64,000 nt of DNA. Source: Roseibium album. Lineage in GTDB: Bacteria > Pseudomonadota > Alphaproteobacteria > Rhizobiales > Stappiaceae. Where the stretch lies: the NCBI GenBank assembly GCA_001404055.1, contig CXTY01000040.1:124001-188000 (forward strand), read 5' to 3'. A model generated the notes under the pieces. That model ran no database searches and was not told where the DNA came from. It saw nothing but the letters and a program-made list of their open reading frames with translations. Both the position numbers and the translations under genes were made by a program. Positions 9,229 to 17,462 of the stretch are shown piece after piece. How positions within the stretch are numbered: the first letter of the stretch is position 1; every line of letters starts with the position of its first letter.

Positions 9229-9746
9229 ACACCGCCTGCCTTGGCCATAGCCAGAGCATTGGCCATTGCTCCGGCAAAACTCGTGCGATCATCCGGGTTC
9301 AGAAAATTTCCCAGGTCCACGGTATCTCCCCGACTTGTCAGCTCAATCCTGACAACGCCCTCATCCTCCATCCGATCCACGGACAGGCGTACCCAGAACG
9401 GGTTGAAACGATATTCCTGATATTTTTTCCCCGGTCCAACCTTTCGGATGGAGATTTCACTCCGGGAAATGGCCACTTCTTCAAATATCTTGGCGGACTT
9501 GTAGTTCACGCTGAAAGCAAACCACAACAAGATGATGTCCAGGCCGAAAAACCCGAAAACGGGCCAGGCACCGATGCTCAGGAAAAACAGGCCTGCAACA
9601 AAGCAAACCGCCCCGAAACATACCATCAGGATCAAGAATCCCTTAGGACCCAAAGACCGGTAAGGCGTCAGCACAGCTTTGAAAAAGGGCTGATCCGCAT
9701 CCTTGAAACGTGTACTTTTATCGGGTTTCGGATTGTTCTCGCTCAT
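9225..9746 (-). CDS. DUF2244 domain membrane protein
   Basis: A 173-residue integral membrane protein of unknown function with the DUF2244 layout: a short polar N-terminus, the FKAVLTPYRSLGPKGFLILM entry into a two-helix hairpin (about 38-80), and a soluble C-terminal part with beta-strand character (EISIRKVGPGKKYQEYRFNPFWVRL, then RIELTSRGDTVDLGNFL). The RSLGP motif is characteristic. Its start is only 22 bases from that of the divergent nth gene; DUF2244 and nth are neighbours in many alphaproteobacteria, though a functional link is not known. Confidence 0.82.
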   Translation of the reverse strand: MSENNPKPDKSTRFKDADQPFFKAVLTPYRSLGPKGFLILMVCFGAVCFVAGLFFLSIGAWPVFGFFGLDIILLWFAFSVNYKSAKIFEEVAISRSEISIRKVGPGKKYQEYRFNPFWVRLSVDRMEDEGVVRIELTSRGDTVDLGNFLNPDDRTSFAGAMANALAMAKAGGV

Positions 9747-9768
9747 GAGGAAAGATTATAGAGGGAAC

Positions 9769-10584
9769 ATGACGCAAGCAAAGAGTTCCCCAGCCGCTAA
9801 ACGCAAGCAACGCCCAGCCAAGACAAACCAGTCTCGCAAAAAGGCGCCATCTGTCGACAATCCAGGCAAGGTGCTGAAACGTTCCCGTTACAGCAAAGCC
9901 GAGGCCTACGCGATCTTTCAGCGATTTCATGCCGATAATCCGGAACCGGAAGGAGAGCTGGACTATGTCAACGCGTACACGCTGCTCGTTGCAGTCGTTC
10001 TGTCGGCGCAGGCCACCGATGTCGGTGTGAACCGGGCAACGAAACATCTCTTTCAGATTGCTGATACACCTGAGAAAATGGTGGCACTTGGCGAAGAACG
10101 AGTGCGTGAGGAAATCAGGACGATCGGGCTTTTCAAGACCAAGGCCAAGAATGTCATTCTTCTCTCGGAGCAGCTGATCAGAGATCATGCCAGCAATGTT
10201 CCCGAGGACCGGGAGGCACTTGAAAAGCTGCCGGGCGTCGGCCGGAAAACAGCCAATGTGGTTCTCAATATTTTCTTTGGTCATCCGACGATTGCTGTCG
10301 ATACACATCTGTTCCGCCTTGGCAACAGGATCGGCATTGCACCAGGTAAAACACCACTCGACGTGGAAAGAGCGATGGAGAAGGCCGTGCCGGAGGCGTT
10401 TTCCCTGCACGCGCATCACTGGCTGATCCTGCATGGCCGCTATATCTGCAAAGCACGCAAACCGGAGTGCAAACGTTGCGTGATTTACGATCTGTGCAAG
10501 AGCCCGGAAAAAGAACGGTTTGATGCGGTACCTGACAACGCACTTCGTGCAAAAGCCCAGATTGAAAAGGAACGCATCGCTTGA
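9769..10584 (+). CDS. nth: Endonuclease III (base-excision DNA glycosylase/AP lyase)
   Basis: Removes oxidised pyrimidines from DNA and cleaves the resulting abasic site. The 271-residue protein has the helix-hairpin-helix LEKLPGVGRKTANVV with the catalytic lysine (Lys160), the catalytic aspartate in AVDTHLFRLGNR (Asp178), and the iron-sulfur loop C-x6-C-x2-C-x5-C at Cys227, 234, 237 and 243. About 40 basic residues precede the core, typical of alphaproteobacterial versions. The open frame reaches back to 9703, overlapping the DUF2244 start; the ATG at 9769 with GAGGGA just upstream is the better start. Its TGA overlaps the TTG start of the next gene. Confidence 0.95.
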   Translation: MTQAKSSPAAKRKQRPAKTNQSRKKAPSVDNPGKVLKRSRYSKAEAYAIFQRFHADNPEPEGELDYVNAYTLLVAVVLSAQATDVGVNRATKHLFQIADTPEKMVALGEERVREEIRTIGLFKTKAKNVILLSEQLIRDHASNVPEDREALEKLPGVGRKTANVVLNIFFGHPTIAVDTHLFRLGNRIGIAPGKTPLDVERAMEKAVPEAFSLHAHHWLILHGRYICKARKPECKRCVIYDLCKSPEKERFDAVPDNALRAKAQIEKERIA

Positions 10585-11120
10585 GATTTCAAACAGAGCA
10601 GCTTCCGGTCAGCACCAGGCTTCGCTTCAGGTTGCCTTCAAGAGATGATGGAGCGTTTTATCTGAAGTTGATGAATGAGCCGGATTATCGGCACTTTATT
10701 GCCGATCTCGGACTGCGTTCAATCGAGGATGCAGTTGGCTATATCGAAAACAAGTCACTGGCCAGGTTTTCAATGTTTGGTGTCGGACTGTGGTTGGTGG
10801 AGGAAAAAGACACCGGAAACCCGATAGGTGTTTGTGGTCTGGTGGTTCGCCCGGAACTGGAGCTCCCGGATCTCGGCTATGGCCTTCTTGAAGACTACCG
10901 TGGCAAAGGTTATGCCCGTGAGGCGGGGGAAGCCGTCGTTGAGTTTGCACAAACAGAACTCAAGCTTGAATGCCTCTGCGCTATCACGCATCCGGACAAT
11001 ACACCGTCAGGCAAACTATTGAAAAAAATGGGTTTTTCTAAACAAGGGCAACGCCAGCTGAGTGAAATCGGTGCGACTTCCGACTACTATTATCGTGATC
11101 TGTCAGCTGCTGATAATTAA
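10581..11120 (+). CDS. GNAT family N-acetyltransferase (RimJ/RimL type)
   Basis: A 179-residue acetyl-CoA-dependent acyltransferase; the acceptor is unknown. It starts with the RimJ-like STRLRFRLPSRDDGAFYLKLMNEPDY and has the acetyl-CoA loop as GYGLLEDYRGKGYAREA (about 92-108), then the C-terminal pattern NTPSGKLLKKMGF. Start is a TTG that overlaps the nth stop (TTGA) and has AAGGA 9 bases upstream, so it is translationally coupled to nth. Confidence 0.85.
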   Translation: MRFQTEQLPVSTRLRFRLPSRDDGAFYLKLMNEPDYRHFIADLGLRSIEDAVGYIENKSLARFSMFGVGLWLVEEKDTGNPIGVCGLVVRPELELPDLGYGLLEDYRGKGYAREAGEAVVEFAQTELKLECLCAITHPDNTPSGKLLKKMGFSKQGQRQLSEIGATSDYYYRDLSAADN

Positions 11121-11138
11121 AAAAGATCTGAAGCGCGG

Positions 11139-11570
11139 TTAGTGCTTTTCGCGCAAACGCACCACGACATCCACCCGTGCCACTTCCATGCCTTCCGGAA
11201 TTTCCGGGAGCTCACCGATGCCGACGCCGTTGCCAGGAATATCGATGACCCGGTTTTCGCCTTCGATAAAGAAGTGATGATGTTCGGATACTCTGGTGTC
11301 GAAGTAGGTCTTGTTGCCATCGATTGCGACTTCGCGCAAAAGACCGGCTTCGGTAAACTGGTGCAAGGTGTTGTAAACCGTTGCCAGTGATACCGGAACA
11401 GCTGCTGCAACCGCTTCTTCATGCAAAAGTTCTGCTGAGATATGACGATCACCCCTGGAATAAAGAAGTTCTGCCAATGATACGCGTTGACGCGTTGGCC
11501 GCAGACCCGCGTTCCGCAGCATGTCAGTCACATCCTTGCCGGCAGTTTCTGTCGCCATAGTTGTCGTCAT
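11139..11570 (-). CDS. irr: Iron response regulator, Fur family
   Basis: A Fur-superfamily repressor/activator that in Rhizobiales responds to haem rather than free iron and controls haem synthesis and iron genes. The winged helix spans roughly 20-90 (GLRPTRQRVSLAELLY, SLATVYNTLHQFTEAGLL). The Irr hallmark HHHFF, a haem and metal ligand cluster, follows at FDTRVSEHHHFF. There is no C-terminal CxxC zinc pair, again typical of Irr rather than Fur. Starts are ambiguous: TTG 11591, ATG 11570 or ATG 11558; I use 11570. It is divergent from fabA, a neighbourhood conserved among Rhizobiales. Confidence 0.9.
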   Translation of the reverse strand: MTTTMATETAGKDVTDMLRNAGLRPTRQRVSLAELLYSRGDRHISAELLHEEAVAAAVPVSLATVYNTLHQFTEAGLLREVAIDGNKTYFDTRVSEHHHFFIEGENRVIDIPGNGVGIGELPEIPEGMEVARVDVVVRLREKH

Positions 11571-11910
11571 TCCAATATGTTCCAGATCCAAAGTCTTGAT
11601 TTAACAGGGTTTCTTTACATATGCTCCTTGTGAGCACGAAACCTTTTTATATTGCTTGTGCCTATATCTGCCATTTCTTGCACCAAAGATGCAAGTTTTT
11701 AACAATGCACGCAATTAGGTATAACTACCTCTTGGAGACTTTGATCAGGCGCTAAACTACAAAATCTCTTCAAAAAAGCCTGCAACTTCACGCAAGTGAC
11801 ATCTTTCAGTCAGGGTTCCCCTGTGTTACGAAGGCGCCTCAATCGAACCGAAAACAAACCCCGTTCCACCTTGGTTTGCCAAGGGCGGGAAACAGAATAG
11901 CGGACATTGA
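11571..11910. promoter_or_regulatory. Divergent irr/fabA promoter region
   Basis: A 340-base gap that must hold the promoters of irr and of fabA-fabB-fabI. It is AT-rich in its irr-proximal half. I looked for an iron-control element (TTTAGAA-N3-TTCTAAA type) and did not see a convincing copy, so autoregulation by Irr is not shown. No gene is apparent. Confidence 0.5.
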
Positions 11911-12414
11911 ATGACCGAGCGCCGTTCCAGTTACGACTATGAAGATCTCCTCGCCTGCGGTCGCGGCGAGTTGTTTGGGCCGGGCAATGCCCAGTTGCCT
12001 CTTCCCCCAATGCTGATGTTTGACCGGATTACGGAACTTTCCGAAACAGGCGGCGAATTTGACAAGGGTTTTGCCCGCGCAGAATTCGATATCAAGCCTG
12101 ATCTGTGGTTCTTCCCGTGCCATTTTCAGGGCAACCCGGTGATGCCAGGCTGTCTCGGTCTCGATGCAATGTGGCAGCTGACAGGCTTCTTCCTCGGCTG
12201 GCTTGGCCTTGAAGGAAAGGGCATGGCGCTTTCCACGGGCGAAATCAAATTCAAGGGTATGGTTACCCCAGATGTGAAGCACGTTGAGTACGGTGTTGAC
12301 TTCAAGCGTGTCATGAAAGGCCGCCTGATACTTGGCATCGCCGACGGCTGGCTGAAAGCTGATGGCGAGCAGATTTACAAGGCAACCGACTTGCGTGTTT
12401 GCCTGGCCAAGTAA
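11911..12414 (+). CDS. fabA: 3-hydroxydecanoyl-ACP dehydratase/isomerase
   Basis: Dehydrates 3-hydroxyacyl-ACP and isomerises trans-2- to cis-3-decenoyl-ACP, the branch point for anaerobic-type unsaturated fatty acid synthesis. The 167-residue hot-dog fold protein has the active-site histidine in PCHFQGNPVMPG (His71) and the partner aspartate in CLGLDAMWQL (Asp85), which together distinguish FabA from FabZ (Glu). First gene of fabA-fabB-fabI. A weak 7-bp hairpin (ACCGGCG 12441-12447 with CGCCGGT 12466-12472) lies in the gap before fabB. Confidence 0.96.
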   Translation: MTERRSSYDYEDLLACGRGELFGPGNAQLPLPPMLMFDRITELSETGGEFDKGFARAEFDIKPDLWFFPCHFQGNPVMPGCLGLDAMWQLTGFFLGWLGLEGKGMALSTGEIKFKGMVTPDVKHVEYGVDFKRVMKGRLILGIADGWLKADGEQIYKATDLRVCLAK

Positions 12415-12555
12415 TAGAGCCTTTCGCCAATTCGAATTTGACCGGCGTTTCTTTGTTCTTGGAGGCGCCGGTTTGCATATTATGTCAAGAGCGGTCAGGC
12501 TTTAGATCAATCAACAGCGCCACGCCGCACTCTAAAGAGAAAGTAGGAGACAGCA

Positions 12556-13779
12556 ATGAGACGTGTTGTCGTCACCGGTCTCGGGATCGTGTCATCCATC
12601 GGATCGAATGCACAAGAAGTGCTTGCCAGCCTGCGCGAAGGCAAATCCGGCATCAGTTTTGCACCGGACTATGCGGAGCATGGCTTCCGCAGCCGGGTTC
12701 ACGGCATGCCGAATGTCGACATTCCTTCTCTGATCGACAAGCGCCAGCTCCGCTTCATGGGCGATGGCGCGGCCTACAACTACATTTCGATGCAGCAGGC
12801 GATCGCCGATAGTGGTCTGGAAGAAAAAGACGTCTCCAATCCACGCACCGGTTTGATCATGGGGTCTGGCGGACCATCCACGAAGAACCTTTTCCAGGCG
12901 CACAAGATCGTCATTGAAAAGGGCTCGCCGAAACGCATGGGCCCATTCATGGTAACCCGCGGCATGAGCTCCACCAACTCTGCCTGCCTGGCGACACCGT
13001 TCAAGATCAAGGGCATCAACTATTCCATCACCTCTGCCTGCTCCACGTCCGCGCATTGCATTGGTTCAGCAACCGAACAGATCCAGTTCGGCAAGCAGGA
13101 CGTGATGTTTGCAGGTGGCGGCGAAGAACTCGACTGGACTTTGTCCTGTCTGTTTGACGCCATGGGCGCTATGTCTTCCAAATATAATGACACCCCTGAA
13201 ACTGCGTCGCGTGCCTATGATGCGACCAGAGACGGTTTCATTATCGCAGGTGGTGGCGGCGTCGTTGTTCTGGAAGAACTGGAACATGCCAAAGCACGTG
13301 GCGCGAAAATATACGCGGAAGTTACCGGCTACGCAGCCAACTCCGATGGATATGACATGGTGGCACCTTCAGGTGAAGGCGGCGAGCGCTGCATGCGACT
13401 TGCGACTGACACCCTGGGCGAGCGCAAAGTTGACTACATCAACACCCACGGCACATCAACGCCAGTTGGCGATATCGGTGAGATTGAGGCCATTCGCCGC
13501 GTCTTTGGCGAAAATCAGCCACCTGTTTCCTCGACAAAATCGCTCACCGGCCACAGCCTTGGCGCGACAGGTGTTCAGGAGGCAATTTACTGCCTGCTCA
13601 TGCTTGAAAACGACTTTATGACCGCGTCTGCCAACATCACTGAACTCGATCCGGCCCTGAACAAGGACGAGATCGTGACTGAACGTGTTGACAATGCCGG
13701 TCTCGATACCGTGCTCTCCAACAGCTTCGGTTTCGGCGGCACCAATGCCTCCCTTGCGCTGTCGCGATATCACGGCTGA
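12556..13779 (+). CDS. fabB: 3-oxoacyl-ACP synthase I
   Basis: Condensing enzyme that elongates acyl-ACP with malonyl-ACP, and in the FabA/FabB pathway elongates cis-3-decenoyl-ACP. The 407-residue thiolase-fold protein has the nucleophile in TSACSTSAHC (Cys162), and the two catalytic histidines in INTHGTSTPVGD (His298) and SLTGHSLGATG (His333); the GFGGTN motif closes the C-terminal half. It is 141 bases after fabA and 10 bases before fabI, so fabB-fabI are probably co-transcribed and fabA likely with them. A FabF-type enzyme would be expected elsewhere. Confidence 0.95.
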   Translation: MRRVVVTGLGIVSSIGSNAQEVLASLREGKSGISFAPDYAEHGFRSRVHGMPNVDIPSLIDKRQLRFMGDGAAYNYISMQQAIADSGLEEKDVSNPRTGLIMGSGGPSTKNLFQAHKIVIEKGSPKRMGPFMVTRGMSSTNSACLATPFKIKGINYSITSACSTSAHCIGSATEQIQFGKQDVMFAGGGEELDWTLSCLFDAMGAMSSKYNDTPETASRAYDATRDGFIIAGGGGVVVLEELEHAKARGAKIYAEVTGYAANSDGYDMVAPSGEGGERCMRLATDTLGERKVDYINTHGTSTPVGDIGEIEAIRRVFGENQPPVSSTKSLTGHSLGATGVQEAIYCLLMLENDFMTASANITELDPALNKDEIVTERVDNAGLDTVLSNSFGFGGTNASLALSRYHG

Positions 13780-13789
13780 GGAGCTCTAA

Positions 13790-14593
13790 ATGTCTGATTT
13801 GATGAAGGGCAAGCGCGGCCTGATCATGGGCGTTGCCAATAATCACTCGATCGCCTGGGGAATTGCCAAGACGCTTTCCGAACAAGGCGCCGAACTGGCT
13901 TTCACCTATCAGGGTGAAGCTTTTGGCAAACGCACCCAACCTCTTGCTGCGTCCGTTGGCTCGGATATTCTGTTGCCTTGCGACGTTGAAGACATCGATT
14001 CCGTTGATGCCGTTTTCAGTACCTTGAAGGAAAAGTGGGGCAGCATCGATTTTCTGGTCCATGCCATCGCGTTTTCCGACAAGGAGGAACTGCAGGGGAA
14101 ATACGCTGATACGACGCGAGAAAACTTTTCGCGGACGATGTTGATTTCCTGCTTCTCCTTCACGGAGATTGCCAAACGCGCAGCTGAACTTATGCCTGAT
14201 GGCGGTTCGCTCGTGACCCTGACCTATGGTGGCTCCACCAAGGTCATGCCAAATTACAATGTCATGGGTGTTGCGAAAGCTGCACTGGAATCTTCTGTGC
14301 GCTATCTGGCAGCTGACTTTGGCGAGCAGAATATTCGCGTGAATGCGATTTCAGCCGGCCCGGTTCGCACATTGGCAGGTGCCGGTATTTCCGATGCCCG
14401 ACTGATGTTCAATTTCCAGAAACGCAATTCGCCACTGTGCAAGACTGTTTCCCTCGAAGAAATAGGCGGAACAGGCCTTTATCTTCTGTCAGACCTTTCC
14501 GGCGGCGTGACCGGTGAAGTGCATTTTGTCGACAGCGGTTACAACATCATGTCGATGCCGCGCCTGGATGAATTGAAATCTCAGGAAGGCTAG
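13790..14593 (+). CDS. fabI: Enoyl-ACP reductase (NADH)
   Basis: Reduces trans-2-enoyl-ACP, the last step of each fatty acid elongation cycle and the target of triclosan-type inhibitors. The 267-residue short-chain dehydrogenase-like protein begins with GLIMGVANNHSIAWGIAKTL, the variant glycine motif of FabI, and has Tyr146 (LTYGG), Tyr156 and Lys163 in Y-x6-K (YNVMGVAK), the same spacing as well-studied FabI proteins. Co-transcribed with fabB (10-base gap) and followed by a strong terminator at 14621-14648. Confidence 0.95.
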   Translation: MSDLMKGKRGLIMGVANNHSIAWGIAKTLSEQGAELAFTYQGEAFGKRTQPLAASVGSDILLPCDVEDIDSVDAVFSTLKEKWGSIDFLVHAIAFSDKEELQGKYADTTRENFSRTMLISCFSFTEIAKRAAELMPDGGSLVTLTYGGSTKVMPNYNVMGVAKAALESSVRYLAADFGEQNIRVNAISAGPVRTLAGAGISDARLMFNFQKRNSPLCKTVSLEEIGGTGLYLLSDLSGGVTGEVHFVDSGYNIMSMPRLDELKSQEG

Positions 14594-14620
14594 CGCCAAA
14601 CACAAACTGCGCAGTTACGA

Positions 14621-14648
14621 AAAAGGCGGCCGATTGGCCGCCTTTTTT
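14621..14648. terminator. Intrinsic terminator after fabI (bidirectional)
   Basis: AAAAAGGCGGCC and GGCCGCCTTTTTT flank a 4-base loop, a GC stem followed by a T-run. The A-run on the other side means it can also end the convergent SH3-protein transcript. Confidence 0.9.
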
Positions 14649-14671
14649 CTTAGCCATTATTGGCTTTGGGC

Positions 14672-15211
14672 CTACTCGCCAACCGGCTCGTCCGGGTACA
14701 CGCCGAACAATCTTGTCTGGTCGAGCCAGCCGTCAAACCCTTCTCCGTTTACACGGCACCAGCCGCCCGAACATTGTGCGATGGTCGCCAGCACAAATGG
14801 CTCAAGTTCCGCAACAATATCCGCGTCTGACCGCGACCGAGCCCGAAGCGGCGTGCGATCATTTTTCTCCCACGGTGTCACCAGCGCAGTCCGCCGACCG
14901 GACAACAGGGATTTGAACACCCAGCCTTGCTTGCCTTCCCAGTCGCGGATCCGGCGCCAATTATCGAATTCCTGAATAATTTCAACAGGTAGGCCCGACT
15001 GAACAAATGTCCATCCGATGTCATGCTCTCGGGAGGGACCAAGGCGGACATTCACTCGATCTGACTTCAAGCTGACAAATCGGGGTATCGGTAATCCGGA
15101 TGGACCTGTTGTCGTGCCTTGTGCTGCAGCGGGTAATACCACAGCGCACAGGCCACACAGGATTATCATCGTTCGAGAAAAAAAGCGGGCACCCAGGGTC
15201 CAACGAGCCAT
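14672..15211 (-). CDS. Exported protein with two bacterial SH3-like domains
   Basis: A 179-residue protein with an N-terminal signal sequence (hydrophobic MIILCGLCAVVLPAAAQ ending near residue 31, AxA cleavage site). Two SH3-like repeats follow: one around VSLKSDRVNVRLGPSREHDI...WRRIRDWEGKQGWVF (about 45-100) and one around DRTPLRARSRSDADIV...GGWCRVNGEGFDGWLDQTRLFGVYPDE (about 115-175). The family (DUF1058/SH3_4 type) is thought to act in the periplasm, possibly on the cell wall, but no activity is known. Single gene convergent with fabI. Confidence 0.83.
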   Translation of the reverse strand: MARWTLGARFFSRTMIILCGLCAVVLPAAAQGTTTGPSGLPIPRFVSLKSDRVNVRLGPSREHDIGWTFVQSGLPVEIIQEFDNWRRIRDWEGKQGWVFKSLLSGRRTALVTPWEKNDRTPLRARSRSDADIVAELEPFVLATIAQCSGGWCRVNGEGFDGWLDQTRLFGVYPDEPVGE

Positions 15212-15566
15212 ATTGTCCGGTAGTCCAATTGTTGTTGATCGTTACTCAGAGCGAGAAAAACAAAGACGGATCGTGTGACTTTGGCTCAAAGGCGCCGCGC
15301 CGTGAAGATCAGACAGCTGTCCGTCGCCGGACGATTCACTTCTTTGTTTTCTCGTTCTTCGCAAATCTGTAGCGAAAAACCATCACGAAGACCAGCACTC
15401 CGATTTTTGCTGGCTGGTTGTACGCAGTGATTAGAACCGATCCCTTGTTTCTGCCGGGCCATCTGGTAAGGAAAGGGAGTGCTCTTATCCGCTCGTGTAA
15501 TGTGTGGTGTCACGGTGAAGCCGTTTGGGTTAATAAATCCTCAACCCAGTGCGAAAGGCAGTTGGA
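15212..15566. promoter_or_regulatory. Divergent promoter gap, SH3 protein / 2-hydroxyacid dehydrogenase
   Basis: 355 bases with no convincing gene. A short imperfect hairpin (CCAGCA 15392-15397 with TGCTGG 15408-15413) is the only structure I see. Presumably holds promoters for both flanking genes. Confidence 0.4.
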
Positions 15567-16553
15567 ATGACGAAGAAGAAGCCTGTCGTTGTTGTGACCC
15601 GGAAGCTTCCGGAAGTCGTTGAAACAAGGATGCGTGAACTGTTTGAAACGCGTCTTAACGAAAATGACAGGCCTTACAGCCAGGCAGAACTGGTGGAAGC
15701 CGTCAGAACGGCCGACGTCATGGTGCCTACTGTCACCGACAGAATTGATTCTTCCGTGCTTTCGCAAGCTGGTGAAAATCTCAAGCTGATTGCCAACTTC
15801 GGCAATGGTGTCGACAATATTGACGTCGTGACGGCCAACAATCGCGGCATCAACGTCACCAACACACCTGGGGTTTTGACCGAAGACACCGCTGACATGA
15901 CCATGGCGCTGATGCTGGCGGTGCCAAGGCGTCTTGCCACAGGCATCAAAGCTCTGGAATCAGGGGATTGGGGCGGCTGGTCACCGACGTGGATGCTCGG
16001 TCACAGAATCTGGGGCAAGCGCCTCGGTATTATCGGCATGGGTCGGATCGGACAGGCTGTTGCCCGCCGCGCCAAGGCCTTCGGCATGTCAATTCACTAT
16101 CACAACCGCCGCCGGGTCTCCGACGAGATCGAAGATGAGCTGGAGGCAACTCACTGGGAAAGTCTTGACCAGATGCTGGCGCGCATGGATGTGGTGTCCA
16201 TCCACTGTCCGCACACGCCGGCAACCTTCCACCTTCTTTCCGCACGGCGCCTGAAGCTGTTGAAAAAAGACGCTTACGTGGTCAATACGGCGCGTGGTGA
16301 AGTAATCGACGAAAACGCGCTCATTCGGATGCTGCAAGCAGATGAACTCGCTGGCGCTGGACTTGACGTTTTTGAACACGAGCCTGCGGTCAACCCGAAA
16401 CTGGCCAAGCTCGAAAACGTCGTGCTATTGCCACATATGGGCTCGGCAACAATTGAAGGCCGCATTGAGATGGGCGAGAAGGTCATCATCAATATCAAGA
16501 CCTTCATGGATGGGCACCGCCCACCGGATCGCGTGCTTCCATCCATGCTTTGA
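15567..16553 (+). CDS. D-2-hydroxyacid dehydrogenase (glyoxylate/hydroxypyruvate reductase type)
   Basis: NAD(P)H-dependent reductase of 2-keto acids. The 328-residue protein shows the family order: substrate-domain motif NFGNGVDNIDV (about 85-95), Rossmann motif GKRLGIIGMGRIGQAVARR (about 151-169) with H-N-R-R-R following the second strand (favouring NADP, an inference), catalytic Arg in NTARGEVIDE, Glu in DVFEHEP and His in LLPHMGSAT. Closest in feel to GyaR/GrhA glyoxylate reductases. Start at ATG 15567 rather than GTG 15549, with GCGAAAGGCAG just upstream. The kinase-like gene follows after 18 bases. Confidence 0.88.
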   Translation: MTKKKPVVVVTRKLPEVVETRMRELFETRLNENDRPYSQAELVEAVRTADVMVPTVTDRIDSSVLSQAGENLKLIANFGNGVDNIDVVTANNRGINVTNTPGVLTEDTADMTMALMLAVPRRLATGIKALESGDWGGWSPTWMLGHRIWGKRLGIIGMGRIGQAVARRAKAFGMSIHYHNRRRVSDEIEDELEATHWESLDQMLARMDVVSIHCPHTPATFHLLSARRLKLLKKDAYVVNTARGEVIDENALIRMLQADELAGAGLDVFEHEPAVNPKLAKLENVVLLPHMGSATIEGRIEMGEKVIINIKTFMDGHRPPDRVLPSML

Positions 16554-16571
16554 CGCTCGGCCGAGACCGAC

Positions 16572-17459
16572 TTGGCCCAATCGTCCATAGGTACGCCTCT
16601 TCACATACCAAGCCGCCTTTTGTGGCTGAAACGTATGGAAGAGGGCCGTGCCTGGATTGAAAATCTCCCACTCGTTTTACCTGCAGCGTGCAGCCGGTTT
16701 GAAATAACTAATGTTGGCGACCCTTTTGACAGCGGAAATGTCTCGCTGGTCTTCCCGGTCGAGGCCAGCGGCATCGACGCTGTGCTGAAACTGCAATTCG
16801 TGCACCGCGAAACATTTCACGAAGCAGATGCACTCGCTCTTTGGAATGGCAATGGCGCCATCAGGATTCTGGACCATGAGCCGGAGCTCGGTGCCCTTCT
16901 GCTGGAGCGGTGCCGACCCGGACACTTACTGGCGGACGATCCCACCAACGATCATCTTGCGGTGTTTTCAGAACTGCTCGACAAACTTCTTGTTCCTGCA
17001 GGCCAGCCTTTCACAAAACTGAATGACGAAGCAATGCTCTGGATCCGCTCAATGGAGACAGATTGGCTGAAAGGCGAGAAACCCTGTGACAAGCGACTGC
17101 TGGATCTGGCAATCTCTTCATTGAACGAATTGATCACGGATCAGACCAGTAATGTTCTGCTGCATCAGGATCTTCATGGACACAACGTTTTGGCGGCAGA
17201 ACGGAACCCTTGGCTGGTGATCGATCCAAAACCGCTTATCGGCGATCCGGCTTTTTCATTGAGTCCGATTGTGCGGAGTGCCGAACTCGGCCATTCCAAG
17301 TCGGAGACGCTTTACAGGCTTGACCGTCTCTCAGAAGAATTGGGATTGGACCGTGAACGAGCCCGGCTTTGGACGATCGGTCAGACATTGGCCTGGGCCT
17401 TTGGCTCTCCCAATCCTCAGCTTCATTTCGATACTGCAACATGGTTGGCATACGGATAG
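16572..17459 (+). CDS. APH(6)-type aminoglycoside/hydroxyurea phosphotransferase family protein
   Basis: A 295-residue small-molecule kinase-fold protein. The Brenner-type catalytic motif is LHQDLHGHNVL (catalytic Asp, then Asn), and the metal-binding aspartate is in WLVIDPKPLIGDPAF, both diagnostic of the APH(6)/hydroxyurea kinase group to which streptomycin 6-phosphotransferase belongs. Chromosomal members without a mobile context usually have unknown natural substrates, so resistance should not be assumed. Start is a TTG at 16572; an ATG at 16635 would remove the conserved IPSRLLWLKRM region, so I keep the longer form. Four bases separate its stop from that of the convergent dnaQ. Confidence 0.85.
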   Translation: MAQSSIGTPLHIPSRLLWLKRMEEGRAWIENLPLVLPAACSRFEITNVGDPFDSGNVSLVFPVEASGIDAVLKLQFVHRETFHEADALALWNGNGAIRILDHEPELGALLLERCRPGHLLADDPTNDHLAVFSELLDKLLVPAGQPFTKLNDEAMLWIRSMETDWLKGEKPCDKRLLDLAISSLNELITDQTSNVLLHQDLHGHNVLAAERNPWLVIDPKPLIGDPAFSLSPIVRSAELGHSKSETLYRLDRLSEELGLDRERARLWTIGQTLAWAFGSPNPQLHFDTATWLAYG

Positions 17460-17462
17460 AAC

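Noticed and set aside
11571..11910. An iron-control (ICE) or Fur box in the irr/fabA gap
   Set aside because: No stretch matched the inverted-repeat consensus well enough to annotate.
16572..17459. An acquired antibiotic resistance gene (APH(6)-like)
   Set aside because: The family motif is clear, but there is no integron, transposon or plasmid context and base usage resembles the neighbours, so it is more likely a chromosomal kinase of unknown substrate.
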